Of a stretch of DNA of 64,000 bases, positions 37,014 through 45,354 are shown piece after piece. The stretch is from the NCBI RefSeq assembly GCF_003634315.1, contig NZ_RBXL01000001.1, positions 1,782,501 to 1,846,500 of the forward strand. Direction: 5' to 3'. The notes below the pieces were generated by a model. It was given only the letters and a program-made list of their open reading frames with translations, was not told where the DNA came from and did not search any database. Every line of letters begins with the position of its first letter. Position 1 is the stretch's first letter. Origin of the DNA: Thiocapsa rosea. GTDB taxonomy: Bacteria; Pseudomonadota; Gammaproteobacteria; Chromatiales; Chromatiaceae. The translations under genes and the position numbers were made by a program.

Positions 37014-37886
37014 TTATCCCCCTGTCGGCAGGGCTCTCGCGTTCCCGTTCTCTCCGACCCGCACGTAGCCGGTCATATCCTTGGCGATACAGATGATATC
37101 GCTGATCCGCCCCTCGGTATCCTTTACCGCGGTGCGCGAGAAGAGGATCGGGACCCGCCGCCCGTCGCGAGCGATGAATCGGGCCTCGATCCGGCTCAAG
37201 GCCCCGGTGCGGATCAGCGCTTCCAGCCAGGTTCCCATAAAGGCCCCTGCTTCGGCGTCGCCTTCCTCTTCGAAGACGTCTCCGATGGGCATGCCGCGCA
37301 GATCCTCCCCGCGGTAGCCGAGCATCCTCCACGCCGCCGGATTGGTGTGCGTGATGGTGCCGCTCGGATCCAAGACCAAGAGCGCTTCGCCCATGTGCGT
37401 GATGATGTTCTCCAGGTACTGCCGTGCTTCGGCGAGCTCTCTCGTGCGTTCCGCGACCGTGTGCTCCAGGGTGCGGTTGAGCTCGCGCTCCTTTTCGATC
37501 AGCCTGAAGTAGGTGCTGATCTTATTGATCAGAAGGTTGTCGTCGATCGGTTTGAGCAGATAGTCGACGGCGCCGACGGCGAATCCGCGTTGTTGAAACT
37601 CTTCCGATTTGAAGGCCGCGGTCAGGAAGATGATCGGGATATCGCGCGTGCGCTTGCGCAATTTGAGCATGGACGCGGTCTCGAAGCCGTCCATCTCGGG
37701 CATCTGAACATCGAGGATGATCAGATCGATGTCCGGATACCTGTGGGTCAGGTCGATGGCGTCCTGACCCGACGTGGCCTCGAGAACCTCGACATCCATC
37801 TCGCTCTCGATCAGGGTTCGGAGCGTGAAGAGATTGTGAGCGTGGTCGTCGACGATCAGCAGCTTGAAGCCGGCGTAGCGGGTCAT
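37014..37886 (-). CDS. Response regulator with C-terminal PAS domain
   Basis: A 290-residue protein. The REC domain (1-125) has LLIVDDHAHN, the acceptor in LIILDVQMPEMDG and the lysine in DYLLKPID. A coiled coil (about 135-165, LEHTVAERTRELAEA) leads to a PAS domain (about 165-280) with LLVLDPSGTITHTNPAAWRML. No output enzyme or DNA-binding domain is present, so it may act through protein contacts. It starts 49 bp after the hybrid kinase gene, its likely partner. Confidence 0.88.
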   Translation of the reverse strand: MTRYAGFKLLIVDDHAHNLFTLRTLIESEMDVEVLEATSGQDAIDLTHRYPDIDLIILDVQMPEMDGFETASMLKLRKRTRDIPIIFLTAAFKSEEFQQRGFAVGAVDYLLKPIDDNLLINKISTYFRLIEKERELNRTLEHTVAERTRELAEARQYLENIITHMGEALLVLDPSGTITHTNPAAWRMLGYRGEDLRGMPIGDVFEEEGDAEAGAFMGTWLEALIRTGALSRIEARFIARDGRRVPILFSRTAVKDTEGRISDIICIAKDMTGYVRVGENGNARALPTGG

Positions 37887-37935
37887 GTCGTCTGCCCTTG
37901 TGCGCCCGGAACCGTCGCGAGCTGGACTCGGCGGC

Positions 37936-40458
37936 TCAAACGATCGGTTCGCGGATCGCTGCGGATGGTTCCGGGACGTATCTGTCCGGCAGAACGTCGG
38001 CGAGCAGCGCCGTGAGTTGATCGGGATCGATGGGTTTCGATAAAAATTCGACGGCACCCGCACCCAAGCAGTCGGCAACCCGGGTCTTGGCCGATCGATC
38101 GCCGAGCACGGCAACGGCCGGGTGAGGCCCCGTATTTCGGCTCAACAGTGTTCGAATCGTAGCACAGGTCATTTCGTCGGACACCCCGGCGGCCAGCAGC
38201 ACCAGCTCGCAGCCTTCGCCCTCGTCCTGCAGGGTTTCGAGTGCCTCGTCCAGATCGGCCGCGGTTTGAACGCGCAGGTCGCGCCGCGACAGCTCGGAGG
38301 CGAGCTGAACGAGGGTTTTGACGTCGCGCTCGACGATCAGTACCCAGCCGCCGCTCGAACCTGAGCCGTTACCTCGGGCCGAGGTCGGACGCAGCGCAGC
38401 GGGAGAGTCCTCGGGAGAGTCCTCCACCGGAAGGGGCGTGGCGTGTGCGCTCGCGGGAGCGGCCGCCGAGACCCCTTCCGGCTCGACGGCCACCGCGGCG
38501 ACGGGCATGTAGAGGGTGAAGCAGGCGCCGGCTCCGGGTGAGCTCTCGACCTGGATCCGTCCGCCGAGCAACAACGCAAGTTCGCGGCTGATCGAGAGTC
38601 CCAACCCCGTGCCGCCGTAGCGGCGGCGCGTCGATCCGTCGGCCTGCTGGAATGCCTCGAAGATGATCTCCTGTTTGTCGTGGGGGATCCCGATTCCGCT
38701 GTCGGCGACGCTGAGCGCGACCTCTTTTTGGGGGTCTCCTCCCGCGTTGACCGCCAGGGTGATGCGACCCTGCTCGGTGAACTTCACGGCATTCGAGAGA
38801 AAGTTCTTGAGGATCTGGCGCAGTTTGTCGCGGTCCGTGTAGACCCGCGTCGCGGCGCGCGGGTCGATCTCGAGGTCGAGCACCACCGGTTTCTCCGCCA
38901 CCATCGGTTCAACCAGCTCGATCAGCTCCTCGAGCATCGGACGCAGCTCGACCCAGTCGGAGGTCACGGCAACGTGCCCGGCCTCGATCCGCGAGATGTC
39001 CAGGATGTTGTCGATCATGGTCCGCAGATCGCGCCCGGCTTCGTGGATCACCTGCGCTTGGCGTCGCTGCCCCGGATTGAGTCCGCTGGTCTCGGCGGCC
39101 AACATCTTCGAGAGCAGGAGGATCGAGTTCAGCGGCGTGCGCAGCTCGTGGCTGACATTGGCCAGGAACTCGGACTTGTACCGATTGGATCGCTCCAGCT
39201 CGCGGGTATGGGCTTGCGCCGCCTGCAGGTGCTCGGCGTGGGTCTGCGCCAGTACGGTGAGCTGCTCGCCGAGCTCGCGGATCTCCCGCGGACCGCGCCA
39301 ACTAAAGCGCAGCGGCCGACCGTCGCGCAGCACCTGTCCGATTCCGCCCCGGAGTTCCTGGCCGAAATGCTCGGCACGGGCCGCGATCCACCGCGCCAGC
39401 ACCATCACCACCAAGACCAGGAGGAAGATGATCGAGAGGACGCGCACGATCAAGGCGTCGCGAAACTCCTCGATCGGCGAAGGGTCCACCGCGCGGCCGA
39501 CCCAGAGCGGGACCCCGTCCTCGGTTAGAAACATCGGCACCCAGAGCAGTTGGCGTCCTTGTCGGCCCTTCCAGACGGCAAGGGTGCCGCCGGCAAAGAT
39601 CTCGGCCAAGCCGGGGAAGGCGTCGAAGGCTTCCGGCTGGCCGCTTGCTGGCTGACCGGGACGCAGATAGCTGCCGTCGTGATTCACCCAAAGCGTGTCC
39701 CGATAGAACTGGGCGAGTCCGCCGACATCGATGGTCATCACGACCACTCCTCGCGGGTCTTCAGGCTTCTCCCCGCCGATTCGGCTCACGAGACTCAGCG
39801 TCATGAGCTGGCGCGCGTCATCGACACCCGCAAAGGGGTCGATACGGATTCGACTCACCATCACCGCGCCGGATTGCAGATCGAGCCCCGCGGTCAGGAA
39901 CTCGCGATTCGGGACCTGCGGGGGCGCGGCGGTCGGTCGCCATTCCTGCGTGCGCGCATCGCGAGCCAGCCAGAAACGCTCCTGACCGTCGTCGCCGACG
40001 AAGAGGATCTGGATGATGTCGCGTTGATCGGCGAGGATTTGATTGATCCACGCGGTGTAGCGTGCGCGTGCGACATCGATCTGATCCGCATCACCCTGCT
40101 CGCCTAGAATCAGGCCGGGTTCGGGGAGCTTCGAGAGCAGCCTGATCATCTCGTGCCGACTGGCTAGATGTTGGTCGAGATCACGAAAGTCCGCGCGTAG
40201 ATTCTGCAGATAGGCGCGCTGGTAGAACATCGCGGTGCGATCCAGCACCAGCGGGAGGTTGATCAGCACCGCCAACACCAGCGGGGTCAGGCCGAAAATC
40301 AGGAGAAAGATCAGGATGTAGGCGCGCAGCTTCACGCTTCGCGAGGTCTCCGAGCGTGGCTCGGAGTCGAGCGCCGGAGAACCCGAACCCGAACCCGACG
40401 CGAATCCCGACTCGACCGAGGAGATCGGGCTTCTCTCCTCGGTTGGCGGCGAGAGCAT
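37936..40458 (-). CDS. Membrane hybrid histidine kinase with a degenerate receiver
   Basis: A kinase of about 840 residues. Two membrane helices (about 45-70 and 345-370) flank a periplasmic sensor domain of the dCache type. A HAMP-like linker follows, then HisKA with FLANVSHELRTPLNS, and HATPase with NFLSNAVKF, DSGIGIP and GTGLGLSIS. In the C-terminal receiver the acidic pocket reads VERD and the phosphoacceptor position is Ala (ELVLLAAGVSDEM), though the lysine in FLSKPID is kept. It is probably not phosphorylated there. I prefer the Met at 40458, which avoids the 38-bp overlap with bcp that an ATG at 40521 would give. Confidence 0.85.
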   Translation of the reverse strand: MLSPPTEERSPISSVESGFASGSGSGSPALDSEPRSETSRSVKLRAYILIFLLIFGLTPLVLAVLINLPLVLDRTAMFYQRAYLQNLRADFRDLDQHLASRHEMIRLLSKLPEPGLILGEQGDADQIDVARARYTAWINQILADQRDIIQILFVGDDGQERFWLARDARTQEWRPTAAPPQVPNREFLTAGLDLQSGAVMVSRIRIDPFAGVDDARQLMTLSLVSRIGGEKPEDPRGVVVMTIDVGGLAQFYRDTLWVNHDGSYLRPGQPASGQPEAFDAFPGLAEIFAGGTLAVWKGRQGRQLLWVPMFLTEDGVPLWVGRAVDPSPIEEFRDALIVRVLSIIFLLVLVVMVLARWIAARAEHFGQELRGGIGQVLRDGRPLRFSWRGPREIRELGEQLTVLAQTHAEHLQAAQAHTRELERSNRYKSEFLANVSHELRTPLNSILLLSKMLAAETSGLNPGQRRQAQVIHEAGRDLRTMIDNILDISRIEAGHVAVTSDWVELRPMLEELIELVEPMVAEKPVVLDLEIDPRAATRVYTDRDKLRQILKNFLSNAVKFTEQGRITLAVNAGGDPQKEVALSVADSGIGIPHDKQEIIFEAFQQADGSTRRRYGGTGLGLSISRELALLLGGRIQVESSPGAGACFTLYMPVAAVAVEPEGVSAAAPASAHATPLPVEDSPEDSPAALRPTSARGNGSGSSGGWVLIVERDVKTLVQLASELSRRDLRVQTAADLDEALETLQDEGEGCELVLLAAGVSDEMTCATIRTLLSRNTGPHPAVAVLGDRSAKTRVADCLGAGAVEFLSKPIDPDQLTALLADVLPDRYVPEPSAAIREPIV

Positions 40459-40483
40459 CTCGAGGGCCGCTTCGGATTGCGGG

Positions 40484-40948
40484 TCAGAGCGCCTGGACCA
40501 GTTCCAGGATCTGGGCGGCATGACCCTTGGGTTTGACGTCGTAGAGCGCGTGTCGGATCACGCCGCTCTTGTCGACGACGAAGGTCGAACGAACGATCCC
40601 CATGCGCTTCTCGCCGTGCGCCTCCTTCTCGCGCCACACGCCGTAAGCCTCGCACGCCTCGCCCTCGGTATCGGCGAGCAGTTGGACGGTCAAGCCGTAT
40701 TTGTCGCGGAAGGCACCGTGACTGGTGCAGGTATCGCGGCTGATGCCCACGACATCGGTCTCGGCGGCGTCGAAGTCGGCTTGCAGATCGGTGAAGTCGA
40801 GCGCCTCCATCGTGCAGCCCGGCGTGTCGTCCTTCGGGTAGAAGTAGATCACCAGGTTGCGTTGCCCGAGGAGCCGATCGAGGCTCACCCGCCCCATGTC
40901 CGCGTTGGGGAGTGTGAAGACGGGCGCGTGATCGCCAGGTTGCAGCAT
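40484..40948 (-). CDS. bcp: Peroxiredoxin, BCP/PrxQ type
   Basis: A 154-residue thiol peroxidase that reduces hydroperoxides. It has PVFTLPNADMGRVSL, the peroxidatic cysteine in YPKDDTPGCTMEAL and FVVDKSGVIRHALYDV. The cysteine that follows five residues later in two-cysteine members is Leu here, so it works with the single Cys or with another thiol partner. Start at 40948 because residues before MLQPGDHAP do not resemble the family and GGAG precedes this ATG. It is upstream of the hybrid kinase gene. Confidence 0.93.
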   Translation of the reverse strand: MLQPGDHAPVFTLPNADMGRVSLDRLLGQRNLVIYFYPKDDTPGCTMEALDFTDLQADFDAAETDVVGISRDTCTSHGAFRDKYGLTVQLLADTEGEACEAYGVWREKEAHGEKRMGIVRSTFVVDKSGVIRHALYDVKPKGHAAQILELVQAL

Positions 40949-40998
40949 CGCGAAGGGCTCCGGGTGGTCGAGCGGATTGATGGATGTCAGGGCGGAAT

Positions 40999-42369
40999 TT
41001 AGGCACCCTCGCACGGCACGTCAACCGCCTTGCCGTTGCGAAGCGCAAGGGCAGGCTCGGGCTCGAGCGGTGGCAAGCGAACGCTCGCGACGGTGCCGCC
41101 GCCGCGACGCGTGTCCAGATGAAGCTCCATCTGGTTGGACAAGGCGAGCTGATAAGCCACGGCAAGACCCAAGCCCGTGCCGCCGGTCAGTCGGCTGCGC
41201 GAGGTTTCCAGTCGGTAATAGGGACGAAAGACGGCCTCGCGTTCGGCTTCCGGGATCCCCGGCCCGCGATCGAGCACGAAGATCACGGGTGTTGCTGTCT
41301 TGCAGTCGAGATGGATCTCGACCAGATCTTGACTGTAGCGCAGGGCGTTTTCGAGCAGATTGCTCAGGATGCGGCGCAACGCCAACGCGTCGGCGCGATA
41401 ACGGCACGATCGACCGCGTTGCCAGATCACCCGCGGTCGACCGGCGGCCAGGTCGTCGATCAAGGCGGCAAGATCGACGTCCTCGCGATTGCCTGTTTCG
41501 AGGCTCTTTCCGAAATCGATCGCCTGGGTGATGAGTGCGTTCATCTCCTCGATGTCGCGCTCCATCCGGGCGACGAGCGCCGGTGCGGTGCCGCGCGGCA
41601 GCATCTCCACGGCGAGACGCAGGCGCGTCAGCGGCGTGCGTAGATCGTGCGAGATCCCGGCCAGCAGCAGGGTGCGATTGGCGATCAGCTCGCGGATACG
41701 TCGACTGGTGGTATTGAACTGACGCGCGAGGTTTGCGAGCTCTTTGGGGCCGCTTTCCGACAAGACAGCCGGCGAGTAGCCGAGCGCGACCTGCTCGGCG
41801 GCCTTGGAGAGGCGGTTGAGCGGCTGGGTGACGCGGCCCGCCAGGATCAGCGCACTCCCGACGATCAAGAGCACCGCGACACCGATGATGACGGAAAGGC
41901 CCTCGATCGGGCGCGTCTCGACCCGGCTGCGGGGGAACCCTGCCCAGAGCGTTTCTCCGCTCGCATCCAGTGCGACCCAGAACCACCGCTCGTTGTTGGC
42001 GACACTGGTCACGATTTCCACCTCGCCGCCGAGCCGGTCTTCCAGGGCGCGTTTGAGCTGGCCGATATACGGGAAGAAGAACTGGTTCACATCCGTGAGC
42101 GGACGCTCCTCGGCCAGTCGGATCTGGTACTCCCGCGCCAGCCGCGAGCGATAGTCGTCGCGCATCTCGGCGGGCAGCTGACGCAACGTCCGAGCCGAGA
42201 GCACCATGATGCTCGCCAGGTCCGAGGCGGAGCGCTGCGCGACCGGCGTCAGCGCGTACGAGACGATGACCCAGAAGGTGATGAGTCCGAACAATCCGAA
42301 CGTGAAGACCAAGGTCAGCAGCGCGCGCCCGAACAGGCTTGCCGGGATCAACTTGGCAAAAAGCGTCAT
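40999..42369 (-). CDS. Sensor histidine kinase, EnvZ-like
   Basis: A 456-residue inner-membrane kinase. The first helix (about 15-38) precedes a periplasmic domain of about 120 residues, and the second helix is at about 160-180. HAMP (GRVTQPLNRLSKAAEQVALGY), HisKA with LAGISHDLRTPLTRL and HATPase with LSNLLENALRYS, DRGPGIP and GTGLGLAV follow. It overlaps its regulator gene by four bases. The layout matches EnvZ, which suggests an envelope or osmotic signal, though that is not shown. Confidence 0.93.
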   Translation of the reverse strand: MTLFAKLIPASLFGRALLTLVFTFGLFGLITFWVIVSYALTPVAQRSASDLASIMVLSARTLRQLPAEMRDDYRSRLAREYQIRLAEERPLTDVNQFFFPYIGQLKRALEDRLGGEVEIVTSVANNERWFWVALDASGETLWAGFPRSRVETRPIEGLSVIIGVAVLLIVGSALILAGRVTQPLNRLSKAAEQVALGYSPAVLSESGPKELANLARQFNTTSRRIRELIANRTLLLAGISHDLRTPLTRLRLAVEMLPRGTAPALVARMERDIEEMNALITQAIDFGKSLETGNREDVDLAALIDDLAAGRPRVIWQRGRSCRYRADALALRRILSNLLENALRYSQDLVEIHLDCKTATPVIFVLDRGPGIPEAEREAVFRPYYRLETSRSRLTGGTGLGLAVAYQLALSNQMELHLDTRRGGGTVASVRLPPLEPEPALALRNGKAVDVPCEGA

Positions 42370-43082
42370 GCGTCGCCGGCCGGCGTGAACATGTAACCCT
42401 TGCCCCAGATGGTGCGGATGTAGCGCGGGCGCTTCGTATCCGGCTCGATCTTTGCGCGTAAACGCGCGATCTGCACATCGATGCTGCGATCGAAGGGCGA
42501 GCGCTCGTAGCCCTTGAGCAGATCGAGCAGCAGGTCGCGATCCAGGACGCGGTCCGGATGCTCGGCAAGGATCCGCAGCAGCGCAAACTCGCCGGAGGTG
42601 AGCACGACGGCTTGATCGCCGCGGCGCAGCTCGCGTTGGCCGAAGTCGAACCGATAGGGTCCGAAGCGGATAACCCCCTCGTCCTCGCGGGGCTCGGCTG
42701 GCGCGCTCGGGGTGCGGCGGCGCAATACCGCACGGATTCGCGCCAAAAGCTCCCGCGGATTGAAGGGCTTGGGCATGTAGTCGTCGGCGCCGACCTCCAG
42801 GCCGACGATCCGATCGATGTCGTCGCCGCGGGCCGACAACATGATGATCGGGGTATCGGCGCGGGCGCGCAGTCGGCGTGCCAGGGTCAGTCCGTCGTCG
42901 CCCGGGAGCATCAGGTCGAGGATCACCAGGTCCGTCTCATGCTCCGCCAGCCAGGCGTCCATCGCCACGCCGTCCTCGGCTCCGGCCACGCTGAAGCCCT
43001 CCCCGGCGAGATAGTCTCCGAGCAGGGCGCGCAGGGCCGAATCGTCGTCGACAACCAGGATTTGGATCGGTGTATCGGGCAT
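42366..43082 (-). CDS. OmpR-family response regulator
   Basis: A 238-residue regulator. The REC domain has LVVDDDSALRALL, the acceptor in LVILDLMLPGDDG and the lysine in YMPKPFNPREL. The winged-helix output domain (about 130-235) ends with IRTIWGKGYMFTP. The ATG at 43082 is preferred over an in-frame TTG ten codons upstream. A perfect palindrome lies 37 bases before the start, and a small membrane protein gene is divergent, so self-regulation and control of that gene are likely. Confidence 0.93.
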   Translation of the reverse strand: MPDTPIQILVVDDDSALRALLGDYLAGEGFSVAGAEDGVAMDAWLAEHETDLVILDLMLPGDDGLTLARRLRARADTPIIMLSARGDDIDRIVGLEVGADDYMPKPFNPRELLARIRAVLRRRTPSAPAEPREDEGVIRFGPYRFDFGQRELRRGDQAVVLTSGEFALLRILAEHPDRVLDRDLLLDLLKGYERSPFDRSIDVQIARLRAKIEPDTKRPRYIRTIWGKGYMFTPAGDA

Positions 43083-43118
43083 CTCGGCAGGCTCTCGTTC
43101 AGCCGGAGTCAACGGACC

Positions 43119-43133
43119 GTAACAACTTGTTAC
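43119..43133. promoter_or_regulatory. Palindromic operator-like site
   Basis: GTAACAACTTGTTAC is a perfect 15-bp palindrome in the divergent space between the OmpR-type gene and the small membrane protein gene. It resembles binding sites of RstA-like OmpR-family regulators (GTTACA halves), from memory. Confidence 0.5.
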
Positions 43134-43275
43134 AAGATTGGGCTAAGTAGAAATACTCTGGCGATCACACGCGTGCAAGATGGCAGCGTACTCGGAGGCT
43201 CGAGATCGAGACCGATGGGATCTCCGGGTCTGCGGATCTTTGGAGCAGTTGTCCGATGGAGACAGGAGAGCACGC

Positions 43276-43431
43276 ATGAGCTTCGATGCACTCACGATCA
43301 CGGGTTTGATCGCCGCCGTCCTTTGCGCCGGCTTTCTGATTGCACTCATCAACCGCGACGATGCCGACGCGCCTCGTCGTTCACCGATATCCGGTGCCGG
43401 GCAGACCGATGGATCCGACCGTCGGTCCTGA
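43276..43431 (+). CDS. Small single-helix membrane protein (KdpF-like)
   Basis: A 51-residue protein with one hydrophobic helix (about 6-25, LTITGLIAAVLCAGFLIALIN) and a charged C-terminal tail. The helix and the ALIN ending resemble KdpF, but no kdpABC genes follow. Support for a real gene: a good CAGGAG site before the ATG at 43276, a long terminator hairpin just downstream, and a divergent regulator with an operator-like palindrome. The function is unknown; a small membrane regulator of the neighbouring kinase is one idea. Confidence 0.65.
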   Translation: MSFDALTITGLIAAVLCAGFLIALINRDDADAPRRSPISGAGQTDGSDRRS

Positions 43432-43466
43432 GTCGGAACCGCAAACGAGCAGCAAGCCAGTAGTTA

Positions 43467-43510
43467 GGTCGCCACGGCAGCTACACACCCTGCCGTCGCG
43501 ACCTTTTTTT
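43467..43510 (+). terminator. Rho-independent terminator
   Basis: GGTCGCCACGGCAG pairs with CTGCCGTCGCGACC (one mismatch in 14) around a 9-base loop and is followed by seven T. It closes the transcript of the small membrane protein gene. Confidence 0.92.
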
Positions 43511-43561
43511 GTGCGCGGCCCGACCACCGAACCCTCCGAGCGGACCGACGCTCCTCGCCTC

Positions 43562-43645
43562 TAAACCGCGTCCAGAGCGAGATGCTCACTTTCGCGTGAG
43601 CTCGACGTTTGGTGCATCTACGGCCCTTAGCGGCGACGCGGTTTA
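43562..43645 (+). repeat. Inverted-end repeat copy R7 (type A)
   Basis: An 84-bp copy that is the reverse complement of R1 and R3, with the same CTCAC/GTGAG stem and core. It stands alone, just beyond the terminator at 43467-43510 and 168 bp before the TPR gene. Nothing else is seen in 43646-43812. Confidence 0.92.
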
Positions 43646-43812
43646 GCACAGACAAGGTCGCGTCTGCGCACGAGGACGGCCGTCGGCTTGCTCGGCGATC
43701 TGCCGGTCGTCACCCCGCCGCTTCGGAGTGCGCCGGTTGGCCCGGTTTGACAGGCATCGCCCGTCTTCCTAGGATCGCGCGACCCCTTCCTCCTCAATGC
43801 GCCCTCAATCCC

Positions 43813-44382
43813 ATGCCCAGACTCTCGCCGCTGCAGTGGCTGCTCTTCGCCGTGTTGATGTTTTTCTACGGCTTCACGGTTTTTGCGGTCACGCGCGACT
43901 ACTACATCCGCCACGCCGCGCGTCCTGCCGTCGCCGCCGCGCCGTCCGTTCCCCACGGGATGCCGCCTCAGACCGCTCCGCGCCCGGCGCCGACCGTGAT
44001 CCCGAAGACCATCACCGAGACCAACCCCGATCTCTTGGCGCAACAGGCCGACGCGCTCTTCGTAGAGCGCCGCTACAGCGAGGCCGTGCCCGTCTATCGT
44101 CGTCTCCTCGAGCTCAGGCCGGACGATGTCGAGGCTCACAACGATCTCGGTTTGGCACTGCACTACATGGGCGACTCCGACGGCGCACGCACACAACTGC
44201 GCGCCGGTGCAGCCAAAGACGTGGCGCACCAGCGGATCTGGCTGACCCTTGGCTTCGTGAGCCTGCAGGCCGGCGATGCAGCCGAGGCCCGCACGGCGCT
44301 CGAGCGCGCCCGCGACCTGGGTGCCGACACGGGTGTCGGTCAGGAGGCGACCCGGTTGCTGGACCTGATCGAGGAGCAGTGA
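43813..44382 (+). CDS. Membrane-anchored TPR protein
   Basis: A 189-residue protein. One N-terminal helix (about 6-26, LQWLLFAVLMFFYGFTVFAV) is followed by a Pro/Ala-rich linker and two to three TPR repeats (ALFVERRYSEAVPVYRRLLELRPDDVEAHNDLG onward in pieces). It probably displays the TPR domain in the periplasm as a protein-protein scaffold. No clear ribosome site precedes the ATG at 43813, and longer in-frame starts exist but would read through repeat R7. Function unknown. Confidence 0.75.
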   Translation: MPRLSPLQWLLFAVLMFFYGFTVFAVTRDYYIRHAARPAVAAAPSVPHGMPPQTAPRPAPTVIPKTITETNPDLLAQQADALFVERRYSEAVPVYRRLLELRPDDVEAHNDLGLALHYMGDSDGARTQLRAGAAKDVAHQRIWLTLGFVSLQAGDAAEARTALERARDLGADTGVGQEATRLLDLIEEQ

Positions 44383-44457
44383 TCCGGATCGACGGCCGTC
44401 GTCGTCGCGGCGGCCCTCCTCAAACGTCCGACCCGGCCCCGCCGCGCGACGTAACCA

Positions 44458-45063
44458 CTAACCACTAACCACTCTAGCCCGCTCGGCGAGCGCCACCGTG
44501 TAATGCGCCCCCTGCTTGAGCTTGTCGTAATTGCCGAAGACCTCGGTCAGGTTGCGTTTCATGTACTGGCGCAACCCGTTGATGGTCACAAGATAGAGCC
44601 GCCCGCCCGGGCGCAGGCGGGCGTGCGCGTCGTGCAGCAAGAGCGCAAGCAGCTCCTTGCCGACCTTCGCCGGGATATTGCTCGCGATCAGGTCGAACCG
44701 CAACTCGGGGTCGACCTGATCGAACCCGTTGCTGAGCTGCGCGCGTGCGTTCTCCAGCCGGTTGAGCTTGAGGTTGCGCGCGGCGTAATCCACCGCCACG
44801 AAATCCTTATCGACCATCAGCGTTTGGCCCTGCGGGGCAAGCGTTGCCATTGCCAAGCCGATCGCACCATATCCGCAGCCGAGATCGAAGCAGTCGTCGT
44901 CCGGTCGGACCTGAAGATGCGACAGCAGTAGACGGGTGCCCTCGTCGATCTCGCGCGGCGAGAACAGACCCCAGGTGCTGTGCAGCGTCAGGTCGCGTCC
45001 GCCGAGCTCGGCATTGAAGACGATGTCTCGGCGAAGGGCAGCGAGTTGTTCGGGCGTCAGCAC
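44458..45063 (-). CDS. Class I SAM methyltransferase, RsmC/RlmG-like
   Basis: A 201-residue methyltransferase with FDLGCGYGAIGLAMA as SAM site, LMVDKDFVAVDYA and the catalytic-loop equivalent ASNIPAK, followed by GGRLYLVTINGL. The 'small-domain' family methylates guanines in rRNA, usually with NPPF; here the loop is NIPA, so the substrate is open. Starts with GTG at 45063. Convergent with the TPR gene; the 291-bp gap upstream contains repeat R8. Confidence 0.82.
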   Translation of the reverse strand: MLTPEQLAALRRDIVFNAELGGRDLTLHSTWGLFSPREIDEGTRLLLSHLQVRPDDDCFDLGCGYGAIGLAMATLAPQGQTLMVDKDFVAVDYAARNLKLNRLENARAQLSNGFDQVDPELRFDLIASNIPAKVGKELLALLLHDAHARLRPGGRLYLVTINGLRQYMKRNLTEVFGNYDKLKQGAHYTVALAERARVVSG

Positions 45064-45200
45064 GTGGGATTGTCCTGCCGGGAGGTGATGTGGTTGGGCG
45101 ATCGGCGATACTGCGCCGGGAACGAGAAATTCTGCGATGGTTTGTCAGAGACTTGCGGTGTAGGGGACGAAGGCATCAACCCCAGCGCTTTTCAGATCCT

Positions 45201-45285
45201 TAAACCGCGTCAGCTCCAAGTCATTCGGGTTGCACCGTGCGTTGTCTCTCAATCTCCTGTCCCACCCGGACCACGGACGCGGTTT
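45201..45285 (-). repeat. Inverted-end repeat copy R8 (divergent core)
   Basis: An 85-bp element with ends TAAACCGCGTC and GGACGCGGTTT but a core unlike types A-C. It lies between the methyltransferase and hupK start regions. The rest of 45064-45354 shows no further feature apart from a GGAGG near 45338. Confidence 0.75.
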
Positions 45286-45354
45286 GAGCTATCCTGCAGC
45301 CCGATCGGCTACACTGCAAGCATTGCATCGCCAATCCGGAGGTCCGCAAGCCGC

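Noticed and set aside
43340-43564. A 74-residue plus-strand frame that ends at the TAA of repeat R7
   Set aside because: It overlaps the better supported small membrane protein gene and the terminator, and has no ribosome site. The stop in the repeat is a chance effect here.
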